Below are positions 43,655 to 52,893 of a stretch of 60,134 nucleotides of DNA, in pieces. Position 1 is the stretch's first letter. Every line of letters begins with the position of its first letter. Origin of the DNA: Lachnospiraceae bacterium (lineage in GTDB: Bacteria; Bacillota; Clostridia; Lachnospirales; Lachnospiraceae); contig CAAFZP010000055.1 of assembly GCA_900767585.1 (NCBI GenBank), positions 1 to 60,134 on the forward strand, in the 5' to 3' direction. Made by a program: the position numbers and the translations under genes. The notes below the pieces were generated by a model. That model saw only the letters and a program-made list of their open reading frames with translations, was not told where the DNA came from and made no database searches.

Positions 43655-43710
43655 ATATCTATACGAATACATTGGATAGATTTAAGGAAGGTATAAACAG
43701 GTGAATCTAT

Positions 43711-44931
43711 ATGAAGAAGATAATCACATTAACAATGATAAAAAATGAAGCAGATATTGTTGAGACTTTTGTACGATATACAATGAATTATGCATACAAA
43801 ATGGTGATTGTTGACAATGGTTGTACTGATGGTAGCAGAGAGATACTTGAGAAACTTATAGAGGAAGGGTTTAATATAGAGATTTTTACAGAGGCGAATG
43901 TTTTTTATGAACAGATGTTTCTGGAAAATAAATATATCAGAAAGATAAATGCAACGGAAGAGTTTGATTATCTTGTTCCTGTGGATGTAGATGAATTTTT
44001 GTATCCGCAAAATGGTAACTGGTCTATATTTGAAGGCTTGCCGCAGAATCAGATTTCTATTATTGAGTGGAAGACATATTGTTTAGATGAAGAAAAGCCA
44101 ATTCGAAATATTTTCGAAGATATTGATTATGTTAGATATGGGGTAAAAGAGTTTACAAAGGTTATTATTCCGAAATCTATAATAAGAGAAGGCTTTTTCG
44201 TTACGATGGGACATCATGATGTTGCGGGAATAAAAGAAAATAAAAGAAATATATGTGACGCAATTTGGATGGCACATTTTCCTGTAAGAAGCAGAAAGCA
44301 GATTCAGTTCAAAGTATATCAGGGGATTTTGGCACAGCTTATGAGCAGCTATCATAGTGTGGTAGCTTTTCATTGGAAAGACATGTTTATTAAGCTGAAA
44401 AAAAATGAATTTGATGTAGTAGATTATTCTCAGAAGTATGCGTTAAAGGCAAATGATATTGAACCAGTTTATAAGACAGAAAAATTTGATATTTCGTGGT
44501 GTCAAAAGAGTGTGGAGCCGCAATATAATGAGATGATAAATGGCAATATGGAACAATTAATATTCTCTTTGGCAGAGGCGATTGTTTTGCGGTACATTAC
44601 AGATGGAGAAAACAATAAAAGACAGAAGCTGTTGATTTATGGAACCGGTGGATCGGCAAAGAATTTGTTTTCGTATTTTAGGCCAACAGATTATGAAATC
44701 GTCGCGTATGTTGATTCAGACGTAGCTAAGGAATATCAGAAGTTCAATGATCGAATTATAATAGGACCGGATAAAATAAAATATTTGGATTTTGATCATA
44801 TAGTGATTGCGAGTAATTATAGAGATGAAATATATGATAAATTAGCACAATGCAATGTTCCAAAAGAAAAAATATGGGATAAATATGATTTGCTTGAGCA
44901 GTATGTAAATATGGGAGGCGAAAATGCTTAA
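43711..44931 (+). CDS. Glycosyltransferase (Glyco_tranf_2_4-like) with C-terminal Rossmann-like module
   Basis: 406 residues. GT-A part (1-290): ITLTMIKNEADIVETFVRYT, MVIVDNGCTDGSREILEKLI, VPVDVDEFLYP as the DXD-type site. Residues 305-395: the recurrent module, KLLIYGTGGSAKNLFSYFRP, then IVAYVDSDVAKEYQKFNDRI and DHIVIASNYRDEIYDKLAQC. The 3' end overlaps the next gene by 8 bases. Confidence 0.82.
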   Translation: MKKIITLTMIKNEADIVETFVRYTMNYAYKMVIVDNGCTDGSREILEKLIEEGFNIEIFTEANVFYEQMFLENKYIRKINATEEFDYLVPVDVDEFLYPQNGNWSIFEGLPQNQISIIEWKTYCLDEEKPIRNIFEDIDYVRYGVKEFTKVIIPKSIIREGFFVTMGHHDVAGIKENKRNICDAIWMAHFPVRSRKQIQFKVYQGILAQLMSSYHSVVAFHWKDMFIKLKKNEFDVVDYSQKYALKANDIEPVYKTEKFDISWCQKSVEPQYNEMINGNMEQLIFSLAEAIVLRYITDGENNKRQKLLIYGTGGSAKNLFSYFRPTDYEIVAYVDSDVAKEYQKFNDRIIIGPDKIKYLDFDHIVIASNYRDEIYDKLAQCNVPKEKIWDKYDLLEQYVNMGGENA

Positions 44932-46003
44932 GATATTTATTTGGGGAACCGGAGAAATTGCCCGAAAGTTAACACAAAATTGTATGACACTGGATATGTA
45001 TGATATTTTAGGCTATATTGATAACCGCATTGATAAGCAAGGCAAAATATTTGAAGGAAATAAGATATATAATCCGGGAATTTTAAATGAAATTGTCCCA
45101 GATAAGATAGTGGTTATGACGAACGCATACGAGGAAATATATAATCAGATTTGCAAATATTTTCCACATTGCAAAAATGTCGTTGAAAATAAAAATTTTT
45201 TCTACAAGCAAAGTATTATTGCAAGATACAAGGAGTCAACAGATCCGGAAATATGTGAAGTACTTAATTACATAAAACAAAATGGATTAGAGGTATTTAA
45301 TTATCCGTTTACATCAAAGTATAAAGATATGGAGGTGCAGGTATTTTGGGATAATGCATGTAATCTTTTTTATGTGAATTATAAAGGGCATAAAATGTAT
45401 ATGTCTAGAAAATTTAAAAATGAAAAGGAAGTTGCAGCTTATTATAAGTCCGTGTTGATGGAGCAAGATGAGGATTCTCCGCACAAGTATCTGACAAAGG
45501 ATTTCAATGTTGAAAATAGTGATGTAGTTGTGGATGTCGGTGTGGCAGAAGGAAATTTCTCGTTGGATATTATAGACAGAGTAAAAAAAATATACCTGAT
45601 AGAGACAGATGATGACTGGTTGGAAGCGTTAAAGGTGACATTTCGGGAATATGAAGATAAGGTGCAGATTGTAAAGGGATATGTATCTTCTGTAGAAGAA
45701 GGTCCGTTTGTCACATTGGATTCGATCATATCAGAGCCGGTTAACTTTATAAAAATGGATATCGAAGGAAATGAGTGGGACGCTTTGCAAGGAGCTGCGA
45801 AGCTGATACAGAAATCAGAGGATATAAGATGTGCAATCTGTTGTTATCATAGTGATTTTGATCAGACATTGATAGAGGCCTTTTTTGATGGTATGGATAT
45901 AAAACATAATACGAGCGATGGCTATATGTGGTATCCGTGGAAAGTGCGACAGAATTATGTTTCGACACGGTTGAATCGGGCTTTGGTAAGGGGCGAAAAA
46001 TGA
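44924..46003 (+). CDS. FkbM-family methyltransferase with N-terminal Rossmann-like module
   Basis: 359 residues. Residues 1-95: the recurrent module (MLKIFIWGTGEIARKLTQNC, then DILGYIDNRIDKQGKIFEG, KIVVMTNAYEEIYNQICKYF). Residues about 150-359: SAM-dependent O-methyltransferase of the FkbM type, with VVVDVGVAEGNFSLDIIDRV (SAM loop), IYLIETDDDWLEAL, and VNFIKMDIEGNEWDALQGAA. It probably methylates a sugar of the glycan. Start overlaps the previous gene by 8 bases; its stop overlaps the next start (ATGA). Confidence 0.85.
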   Translation: MLKIFIWGTGEIARKLTQNCMTLDMYDILGYIDNRIDKQGKIFEGNKIYNPGILNEIVPDKIVVMTNAYEEIYNQICKYFPHCKNVVENKNFFYKQSIIARYKESTDPEICEVLNYIKQNGLEVFNYPFTSKYKDMEVQVFWDNACNLFYVNYKGHKMYMSRKFKNEKEVAAYYKSVLMEQDEDSPHKYLTKDFNVENSDVVVDVGVAEGNFSLDIIDRVKKIYLIETDDDWLEALKVTFREYEDKVQIVKGYVSSVEEGPFVTLDSIISEPVNFIKMDIEGNEWDALQGAAKLIQKSEDIRCAICCYHSDFDQTLIEAFFDGMDIKHNTSDGYMWYPWKVRQNYVSTRLNRALVRGEK

Positions 46004-47304
46004 AGATTACAGTTATAATGCCTTCTCTAAATGTAGCACCATACATAGAAAAATGTATTCAAAGTGTGGTTAATCAGACACTTCAGGATATCGAAATCTT
46101 ATGTATTGATGCAGGCTCTACAGATGGAACATTGGAGATATTAGAACAATTTAAAAGAGAAGATTCTCGAATCAGAATCATCCACTCGGATAAAAAAAGT
46201 TATGGATATCAGGTAAACATGGGTATTGACATGGCGAAAGGGAAATATATTGGGATCGTTGAGTCGGATGATTTCATCGCAAGTGATATGTATGAAAAGC
46301 TTTATGATATCGCCGAGCGTCATAATTTGGATTATGCAAAAGGAACTTACGACAATTTTATATCTTTGGATGAGAACCATGTTTCTTCATGGGGGATACA
46401 GCCGCTGGGGAGTTATTCGCAATATAGGGATAGAGTGATAGAGGCATGTAACGTTCCGCAAATATATGCATATGATGCAAATATTTGGAGTGGAATTTAT
46501 AACCGGAATTTTTTGCTGAGAAATTATATTCGACTGAATGAATCACTGGGAGCTGCATATCAGGACATTGGTTTTTTACAACAGACGATTGGATATGCAC
46601 AGCGTGCATGGTATAGTAGCCAATCTTTTTACAGATATCGAATTGATCGGGATGAGTCTTCAGTGAAATCACCAAAGGGGTTGAATTTCTCCAAAGGTGA
46701 ATTTGAAAGATTGGTATCGGACAAAAGACTGTTTGACGGGATAGCTTGTAAACAAGGACTTTATTCTAGAATGTTACTTTCGTTTCTTGCAGAATTAAAA
46801 CGGATTCTTCCGTTGGTTTCTTATGATATGAGTTCTGAATATGTGAAAGACAGTTTTTTATGGTTTAAGAATTCTTTGAAAGGGCATTATCAGGGAAGTA
46901 TATGCACAGCGGATAAAGAAGAATTTGAGGCTGTCTTAAGAGATGAGAATGGATATGTACAAAGCCTAAAAAGAAAAAATATAGATAAACAAAATAGGCG
47001 GGATAAGATATGCCAGGATATAGAATTAATGCCGGTTATAATATTTGGTGCTGGAATACGAGGAGGAAGTGCACTTTGTTTTCTGTTATCAAATCAAAAA
47101 AATGTTGTTGCGTTTTGTGATAATGATAAAGAAAAACAGACAGATCCTGATGTGTGTATGCCGGTTTTGTCAATCGATATATGCATGAAAAAATATCCGG
47201 GGGCAGTGTATGTGATTGCCAACAAATATCACGCAGGCGATATACAATTACAACTGTTAGATATGGGTGTGGAAGCAAGCAGAATTATGGTCTTTGACAG
47301 ATAA
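46000..47304 (+). CDS. Family 2 glycosyltransferase with C-terminal Rossmann-like module
   Basis: 434 residues from the ATG at 46000, which overlaps the methyltransferase stop as ATGA. GT-A domain: MKITVIMPSLNVAPYIEKCI, IDAGSTDGTLEILEQ, VESDDF as the DXD-type site. Residues about 344-434: the recurrent module, PVIIFGAGIRGGSALCFLLS, then VVAFCDNDKEKQTDPDVCMP and AVYVIANKYHAGDIQLQLLD. Translational coupling with the methyltransferase suggests that the two act on the same unit. Confidence 0.85.
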   Translation: MKITVIMPSLNVAPYIEKCIQSVVNQTLQDIEILCIDAGSTDGTLEILEQFKREDSRIRIIHSDKKSYGYQVNMGIDMAKGKYIGIVESDDFIASDMYEKLYDIAERHNLDYAKGTYDNFISLDENHVSSWGIQPLGSYSQYRDRVIEACNVPQIYAYDANIWSGIYNRNFLLRNYIRLNESLGAAYQDIGFLQQTIGYAQRAWYSSQSFYRYRIDRDESSVKSPKGLNFSKGEFERLVSDKRLFDGIACKQGLYSRMLLSFLAELKRILPLVSYDMSSEYVKDSFLWFKNSLKGHYQGSICTADKEEFEAVLRDENGYVQSLKRKNIDKQNRRDKICQDIELMPVIIFGAGIRGGSALCFLLSNQKNVVAFCDNDKEKQTDPDVCMPVLSIDICMKKYPGAVYVIANKYHAGDIQLQLLDMGVEASRIMVFDR

Positions 47305-47343
47305 GAAGTAGAATAAACGGGAATGTGAGAGAGGAATAAATTC

Positions 47344-49620
47344 ATGACTGATACACAGACATTGATTCGGGAATTTCCAAAGGGGTTGCTGAAGTGGTTT
47401 CCGTTTTCCAAGGAAGAGAAAATTATATACATAGGTTCTGCATCGGATGCATATTATGAAGCGCTCGTGGAATTGGGACATGATGTAATATGTGTGAGTT
47501 TGGAAGAGTCTGTTCAACCGGATTGGAATGGTAAATACAGATATTTTTTTGATTGTCTTGTTTCGGTTGCGGAATTGGAGAAAGCGTCGAATATTGATAG
47601 AGTACTTGGTATATGGAAAGAACTGCTTATAAAAAATGGTCGATTATTGCTGGGGATGAATAACCGGTTTGGTATTCGCTATTTTTGCGGAGACAGAGAT
47701 CCATATACAGATCGTAATTTTGATGGTATCGAAAATTATCGAAGTTACTTCGTGAAAAAAGAAGATGTTCTTACGGGGCGGGAATATAACCGAGCAGAGT
47801 TAGAAATGTTATTGGATGCTGCAGGATGGACAAATAGAAAGTTTTATTCAGTTTTTCCTGATTTGGATGCGCCATCCTTTATATTTGCTGAGGAATATAT
47901 CCCAAACGAAGAATTGAATACGCGTTGTTTTCCAAGGTACCATTATCCTGATACCGTTTTTTTGGAAGAGGAATTTTTATACTCCGATTTGATAAAAAAT
48001 GGTATGTTTCATAAAATGGCAAATGCTTTTTTGATTGAGTGTTATAAAGACGAAATATGCGAGTGTTCAGATATCGAACATGTTACGATGTCACTGGATC
48101 GTGGACAAAAAGATGCATTATTTACCATTATTCACAATAATGGAATGGTTGAAAAAAGAGCGGCATATGAAGAAGGAATGCACCGATTGGATGAAATGCT
48201 CAAAAATTCAGAAGATTTAAAAGCACATGGTGTGGAGGTTGTGCAGGCGAATATAGATGGCAAATCTTATAAAATGCCATTTGTAGAATCTGAAACAGCG
48301 CTTATTTATTTGCAGAATTTAGCACATACAGATGTGAATAGGTTTGTTCGGGAGATGGATGATTTTAGAACTATAATTTTGAAGTCTTCAGAGCATATCA
48401 CAATAAAGCAATGGAATAAAGATGTTGAATGTTTAAAAAAAGGATATATAGATCTTGTGCCGATTAATTGTTTTGCGGTAGACGGTGAATATTTGTTTTA
48501 CGATCAGGAATTTTGTATAGAGAACTGCCCGATAGATACGATTGTTATGCGTCTTATAGATTTTGTTTATGGAGATATTGGAATTGAATCTATATTGCCA
48601 AGACAATTTTTTTATACGAGATATGGGATTGAGGAGGATAAGATACGCGATTTAAGAGGGGTTGCAAATAAATTCTTGATAAAATTGCGCAAAGAAACAG
48701 AATTAGCAACTTATTATGAAACGTACCGCCGCACCCCGGAAGTCGTCAATGCGAACCGACAGCGCATGAACTACTCTGAGGAAGAATACCAACGCAAATT
48801 TGTTGATATCTTCCGCAACCTGGGAGACCGGAAGCTGATTCTCTTTGGCTCTGGCGCATTTACAAAGCGGTTTATTGCCATGTATGGAAAATCTTATGAG
48901 ATTGCATGTATTCTGGACAACAATGAGGACCGCTGGGGGCAGCGGTTGGATGGCTATGAAATCAAATCTCCGGAATATCTAAATGAACTTTTGAAAGAAG
49001 ACTATAAGGTTTTAATCTGTATTAAGAGCTATGTATCCGTAGCGAAGCAGTTGGAAACAATGGGGATTACAGATTATGGAATCTTTGATACAAGTCGTTC
49101 TTACGCAAAACCGGTATATAGGCAGGAAGCGATTGATTCAGGGACCGTTTTATCTGCAAAGGCTGCGCAGTCGCAGCAATCACAGGAGTCCGGCACGGAA
49201 ACGAAGAAGAAATACCATATCGGATATGTTGCAGGTGTATTTGACATGTTCCATACAGGACATGTGCGTCTGCTGCAGAGAGCTAAGGAGTTGTGTGATT
49301 ATCTGATTGTAGGAGTTGTGTCGGATGAAGATTGTTACCGGCAGAAGAACAAGTATCCGGTGATTTCCTGTGAAGATCGTGTCGAGGTTGTCAAGGCATG
49401 CCGGTATGCGGATCAGGTGGAAGCACTTCCGACAGGGTTTGGCGGAATCCGGGATGCGTATAAGATGTTTCAGTTCGATGTGCAGTTTTCGGGTGATGAT
49501 CATGGCGATGATGGAAGCTGGCTTGCAGAGAAGGAATATTTGAACAAGCATGGCGCAGATCTCGTATTTTTTGATTATACAAAGGGAATCAGTTCGACGG
49601 AGATTCGTGAGAGGCTATAG
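47344..49620 (+). CDS. Four-part protein: methyltransferase-like, kinase-like, Rossmann module, cytidylyltransferase
   Basis: 758 residues. About 1-200: class I methyltransferase-like fold (IIYIGSASDAYYEALVELGH, then LLIKNGRLLLGMNNRFGIRY). About 220-455: a region with DLVPINCFAVDGEYLFYDQE, reminiscent of the kinase-like partner in methyltransferase/kinase chain terminators of O-antigens (tentative). 496-590: the recurrent Rossmann module (KLILFGSGAFTKRFIAMYGK, then CILDNNEDRWGQRLDGYEI). A Gln/Ser linker, then 624-758: TagD-like cytidylyltransferase with VAGVFDMFHTGHVRLLQRAK and ISSTEIRERL. Base composition changes sharply at about 48720, between the second and third parts. Confidence 0.75.
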   Translation: MTDTQTLIREFPKGLLKWFPFSKEEKIIYIGSASDAYYEALVELGHDVICVSLEESVQPDWNGKYRYFFDCLVSVAELEKASNIDRVLGIWKELLIKNGRLLLGMNNRFGIRYFCGDRDPYTDRNFDGIENYRSYFVKKEDVLTGREYNRAELEMLLDAAGWTNRKFYSVFPDLDAPSFIFAEEYIPNEELNTRCFPRYHYPDTVFLEEEFLYSDLIKNGMFHKMANAFLIECYKDEICECSDIEHVTMSLDRGQKDALFTIIHNNGMVEKRAAYEEGMHRLDEMLKNSEDLKAHGVEVVQANIDGKSYKMPFVESETALIYLQNLAHTDVNRFVREMDDFRTIILKSSEHITIKQWNKDVECLKKGYIDLVPINCFAVDGEYLFYDQEFCIENCPIDTIVMRLIDFVYGDIGIESILPRQFFYTRYGIEEDKIRDLRGVANKFLIKLRKETELATYYETYRRTPEVVNANRQRMNYSEEEYQRKFVDIFRNLGDRKLILFGSGAFTKRFIAMYGKSYEIACILDNNEDRWGQRLDGYEIKSPEYLNELLKEDYKVLICIKSYVSVAKQLETMGITDYGIFDTSRSYAKPVYRQEAIDSGTVLSAKAAQSQQSQESGTETKKKYHIGYVAGVFDMFHTGHVRLLQRAKELCDYLIVGVVSDEDCYRQKNKYPVISCEDRVEVVKACRYADQVEALPTGFGGIRDAYKMFQFDVQFSGDDHGDDGSWLAEKEYLNKHGADLVFFDYTKGISSTEIRERL

Positions 49621-49687
49621 CAATCGGTTTGGAAAGTAATGTAGATGCGGATGAAATGACAGAAATCTTAGAAGTGGAGATTATAAC

Positions 49688-50743
49688 ATGAAGATAGTAT
49701 GTTCACCAAAAGGAAATGTAGATAAGGATCGTCCAAGACAGGGTATCATGGATATTGCGGATGCCGGATTTCAGGATCAGGGCGTGATCTGCGGACTTTC
49801 TGAGGACGAGACGGATGTGTGGGGCGATGCGGCATGTGAGTACCGGATTGTTGAACCGATCGTGGAGGGCGTAGAAAAAGATGCATTATGGACGGTCAAC
49901 CGCGAATATTATCTGTCCTTACTCGATGAGGCGAGATCGCGGAATGTGAAAATCCTACTGAAAAACATGTGCCGGAATATCGGTGGACATCTTACACGGG
50001 GCGTATGTTCGGATGCAGCGGAAGCTGTGGCGTGGGTCGATGCATTGAATGCGGAAGCGGGAGAAGCACGCTTTGGATTCTGTGTGGATATGGGAGTTTG
50101 CAATGTATGCGGACAGGATCTGAATGGATATATTACGCCGCTTGGGAATCGGGTGAAAGCGGTGATCTTGCAGGATGGAAATGGAAGCGAAGCGCAGGCA
50201 CTGCTTCCGTTTACAGCAGTGGATAAGAAGGCTTCGCGGACGGACTGGCTCGGGTTGATCCGTGGGTTGAGGAAGATTGCTTTTGATGGGATTTTGATTC
50301 TGAATCTGGAGGATACCGCATCTGCCACATCACCATTACTTCGACCTGCGCTGTTGCGGTATGCAAAACAGGTGGCAGATTATCTGTGCTGGCAGATTGA
50401 GATCGAGACGACGCTTGCCCGATATGAGAGCCGTGTGCTGTTCGGAGCAGGCAATATGTGCCGGAATTATCTGAAATGTTATGGTGAGAAGTACCCGCCG
50501 CTCTATACCTGTGATAATAACCCGCATTTATGGGGAAGCACACTGGATGGGTTGGAGATTCATAATCCGGAGGATTTGAAGAAACTGGACAAGGATACCG
50601 CAGTCTTTATCTGCAATATTTATTACCGCGAGATTGAGCAGCAGCTTCGAAAGATGGGACTCCCGAATCCGATCGTTTATTTCAATGATGAGTATCTGCC
50701 GCAGTTTCATTTCGAGCGGTTGACGGACGAAGGGAGAAAATAA
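49688..50743 (+). CDS. Degenerate TIM-barrel isomerase-like protein fused to a Rossmann-like module
   Basis: 351 residues. Residues 1-240 are a xylose-isomerase-like (AP endonuclease 2) TIM barrel closely related to the next gene, but the metal-binding residues seen there are replaced: Glu by Lys (KILLKNM), His by Val (CVDMGVCN), His by Gln (AVILQDGN) and Glu by Asn (ILNLED). Only the Asp remains. Residues 249-345: the recurrent module (SRVLFGAGNMCRNYLKCYGE, then YTCDNNPHLWGSTLDGLEI). It overlaps the next gene by one base (TAATG). Likely non-catalytic, perhaps a partner of its paralogue. Confidence 0.8.
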   Translation: MKIVCSPKGNVDKDRPRQGIMDIADAGFQDQGVICGLSEDETDVWGDAACEYRIVEPIVEGVEKDALWTVNREYYLSLLDEARSRNVKILLKNMCRNIGGHLTRGVCSDAAEAVAWVDALNAEAGEARFGFCVDMGVCNVCGQDLNGYITPLGNRVKAVILQDGNGSEAQALLPFTAVDKKASRTDWLGLIRGLRKIAFDGILILNLEDTASATSPLLRPALLRYAKQVADYLCWQIEIETTLARYESRVLFGAGNMCRNYLKCYGEKYPPLYTCDNNPHLWGSTLDGLEIHNPEDLKKLDKDTAVFICNIYYREIEQQLRKMGLPNPIVYFNDEYLPQFHFERLTDEGRK

Positions 50744-51681
50744 TGCTTGAGATTGGTGTACAAAGCAGGAATGTCGTGGAGGATCCGTGTCCGGAGAAAG
50801 GATTCCGGATGCTGAAGGATGCTGGGTTTTCCTGTACAGATTTTAGTTTGAACAGTTATCTGACGAACAAGGATTTATATGAGGGAAAGGTAAACGCTTT
50901 TTTCAGTCAGTCAATCCCGGAGATAGAGCAGTTTTTCTCGGCGCATAAGGAAGGTGCGAAGAAGGCGGGAATCCGGATCAATCAGATGCACATGCCATAT
51001 CCGGTATATATCCCGAATGGCAGGAAAGAAATCAATGATTTCCTGCAGAAGGAAATGGCGGTGAAAAGTATGCATATCTGCCATTTCTTAGAATGTAAAA
51101 ATATTGTCGTGCATGGGTTTAAGCTGGCGCGGTTCCTTGGCTCGGAAGAAGCGGAATGGGACTATACCGAACGTTTCCTGGATACGATTGCCCCTCTGGC
51201 AAAGGAGATGGGAATCACAATCTGCATCGAGAATCTGTATGGTGGAATCGGCGGGCATCTGGTAGAAGGTCCTTGCTGTGACGCGAGGAAGGCAGCTGCA
51301 AGGATCGACCGGCTGAACGAGCGATATCAGGCGGAGGTGTTAGGTTTTTGCTTTGATACCGGACATGCCAATCTGGTCGGGCTTGATTTTGAGGATTTTC
51401 TGACGACGATTGGTTCAAGACTTAAAGTTCTACATATCCATGACAATGATGGAGTGGCGGATCTGCACCAGATACCTTTTACATTCACGAGAGCGCGTGA
51501 GAATGTGACTTCCACAGATTGGGAGGGGTTTATCCGGGGATTGCGTAAGATAGGATTTGACCAGGTGCTTAGTTTTGAGACTGCGCCCGTCCTCACGGCA
51601 TTTCCGCAGGAACTAAAGGCGCAGGCACTCACATTAATTGCACAGATTGGGGCGTATTTTGCAAGAAAAATAGAAAACTAA
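50743..51681 (+). CDS. Sugar phosphate isomerase/epimerase family TIM barrel
   Basis: 312 residues. Xylose-isomerase-like barrel with the metal site complete: ITICIENLYGGIGGHL (Glu), GFCFDTGHANLVGLD (Asp, His), KVLHIHDNDG (His), VLSFETAP (Glu). Known relatives isomerise or epimerise sugars or inositol derivatives; the substrate here is unknown. Translationally coupled to its degenerate paralogue upstream. It converges on neuB, from which it is separated by an AT-only hairpin. Confidence 0.85.
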   Translation: MLEIGVQSRNVVEDPCPEKGFRMLKDAGFSCTDFSLNSYLTNKDLYEGKVNAFFSQSIPEIEQFFSAHKEGAKKAGIRINQMHMPYPVYIPNGRKEINDFLQKEMAVKSMHICHFLECKNIVVHGFKLARFLGSEEAEWDYTERFLDTIAPLAKEMGITICIENLYGGIGGHLVEGPCCDARKAAARIDRLNERYQAEVLGFCFDTGHANLVGLDFEDFLTTIGSRLKVLHIHDNDGVADLHQIPFTFTRARENVTSTDWEGFIRGLRKIGFDQVLSFETAPVLTAFPQELKAQALTLIAQIGAYFARKIEN

Positions 51682-51705
51682 AATATTTTTCTATAGAAAA
51701 ATATT
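51682..51705. terminator. AT-rich hairpin between convergent genes
   Basis: AATATTTTTC (51682-51691) and GAAAAATATT (51696-51705), ten perfect pairs with loop TATA. It starts directly after the stop of the isomerase gene and 29 bases from the neuB stop. Stem low in GC, so efficiency as a terminator is doubtful. Confidence 0.5.
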
Positions 51706-51733
51706 CAAAATGGGGATTTTTTCGATAGTTATG

Positions 51734-52834
51734 TTACGAAAGCATCCCTTCTTGCAGGATCGTATCCTCTCTGACATCAACAGCTATGGTTCTTCCGATG
51801 ATTTCATTCATTTTTTCAGGTGGGATTCCCGTGCCGGGACGCTTGTAGGTAAGCATCTCCGACGTGAGGATTGCACCTTTTTTGATGTCGCAGGTGGTGA
51901 CGATCGAACGTCTGGCGTTGGAACGGGCAGATGCTTCGGAGTCCAGACATTTCAGATCATAGCTGCCACGCAGGGTGTCGATGAATGCAATCCCCTTCAG
52001 GATATTTCTTGCATCATCCGGGTCCATCGCGTGATAGTGGTCGTTGCCCTTCAATGTTTTATCCAATGTAAAATGCTTCTCTACGATGACAGCTCCAAGA
52101 TTATATGCAGTTTTAATCACATCGGCGCAGGTATCCGGCTTCGTATGATCCGAATAGCCAATGAGGATTGGAGAACCATTTTTGTCAGCGTAAATTGGAT
52201 CTTCTGCGTAACTTTTTTTCAAGGAAGTGATCTTGTTCAGGTTTGCGTGTTCATACGGTGTCGGATATTCCAGCACGCAGTGAAGCAGCGCGATTGGCTG
52301 GTCGTTGACACTCCGGACCAGAGACAGGGTACGGGTAATCTCGTCCTCGTTGGAAGCTCCGACAGAGATCAGCATCGGCTTTCCTTTTCTCGCCTGATAT
52401 TCGACGAATGGCAGGTTATTCAGATCGGACGAAGAAATCTTGTAGACGTCCATCATGGAATCTAAGTAGTCTGCGGAAGCAAGGTCAAAAGCAGTTGACA
52501 AAAACTCGATTCCGAGCATATCGCAGAAGTCTTTTAATTCGCGGTATTCCGCTTCGCCGAAATGGTCGAATTTCTGGAAAAGCTCATACTGGGAGGTAGT
52601 TGGCTCTTCCGTGGTATCCCAATAAGATGGGGAGGCTTTTGCAGCCAGTGTGCCAGCCTTATAGCTCTGGAATTTTACAGCGTGGATACCGGCATCTTTC
52701 GCTTCCTTAATCATCAGCTTTGCGGCGTCCATCAATGAAATGTTAAACTTGGTTGCGATGTCATAATAATTTACTCCGATTTCTGCGATCAGGACGAACC
52801 TGCCTGCCAGCGCGCGGTCAATAATTGTACTCAT
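51734..52834 (-). CDS. neuB: NeuB-family nonulosonic acid synthase
   Basis: 366 residues. It condenses phosphoenolpyruvate with an N-acylated hexosamine to form a nine-carbon acid (sialic, legionaminic or pseudaminic type). NeuB barrel: FVLIAEIGVNYYD, HAVKFQSYKAG, FLSTAFDLASADYLDSM, YKISSSDLNNLPF, HCVLEYPTP, IGYSDHT, VEKHFTLD. C-terminal SAF domain (about 300-366: TTCDIKKGAILTSEMLTYKR, PGTGIPP). Ribosome site AGAAAGGA and a good promoter upstream. With the divergent CMP-synthetase/PseG gene it forms the nonulosonate block. The sugar type cannot be fixed by eye; the fused PseG domain next door favours a pseudaminic-like route. Confidence 0.92.
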   Translation of the reverse strand: MSTIIDRALAGRFVLIAEIGVNYYDIATKFNISLMDAAKLMIKEAKDAGIHAVKFQSYKAGTLAAKASPSYWDTTEEPTTSQYELFQKFDHFGEAEYRELKDFCDMLGIEFLSTAFDLASADYLDSMMDVYKISSSDLNNLPFVEYQARKGKPMLISVGASNEDEITRTLSLVRSVNDQPIALLHCVLEYPTPYEHANLNKITSLKKSYAEDPIYADKNGSPILIGYSDHTKPDTCADVIKTAYNLGAVIVEKHFTLDKTLKGNDHYHAMDPDDARNILKGIAFIDTLRGSYDLKCLDSEASARSNARRSIVTTCDIKKGAILTSEMLTYKRPGTGIPPEKMNEIIGRTIAVDVREDTILQEGMLS

Positions 52835-52893
52835 ATAGCATCCTTTCTGCGCATTGCACCATGCGGTTGTACTCTTCGTGTTTATCTGATAAA

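Noticed and set aside
51710..52465. Plus-strand open frame of 251 codons opposite neuB
   Set aside because: neuB on the minus strand matches its family along its full length; this frame has no ribosome site and no recognisable protein motif.
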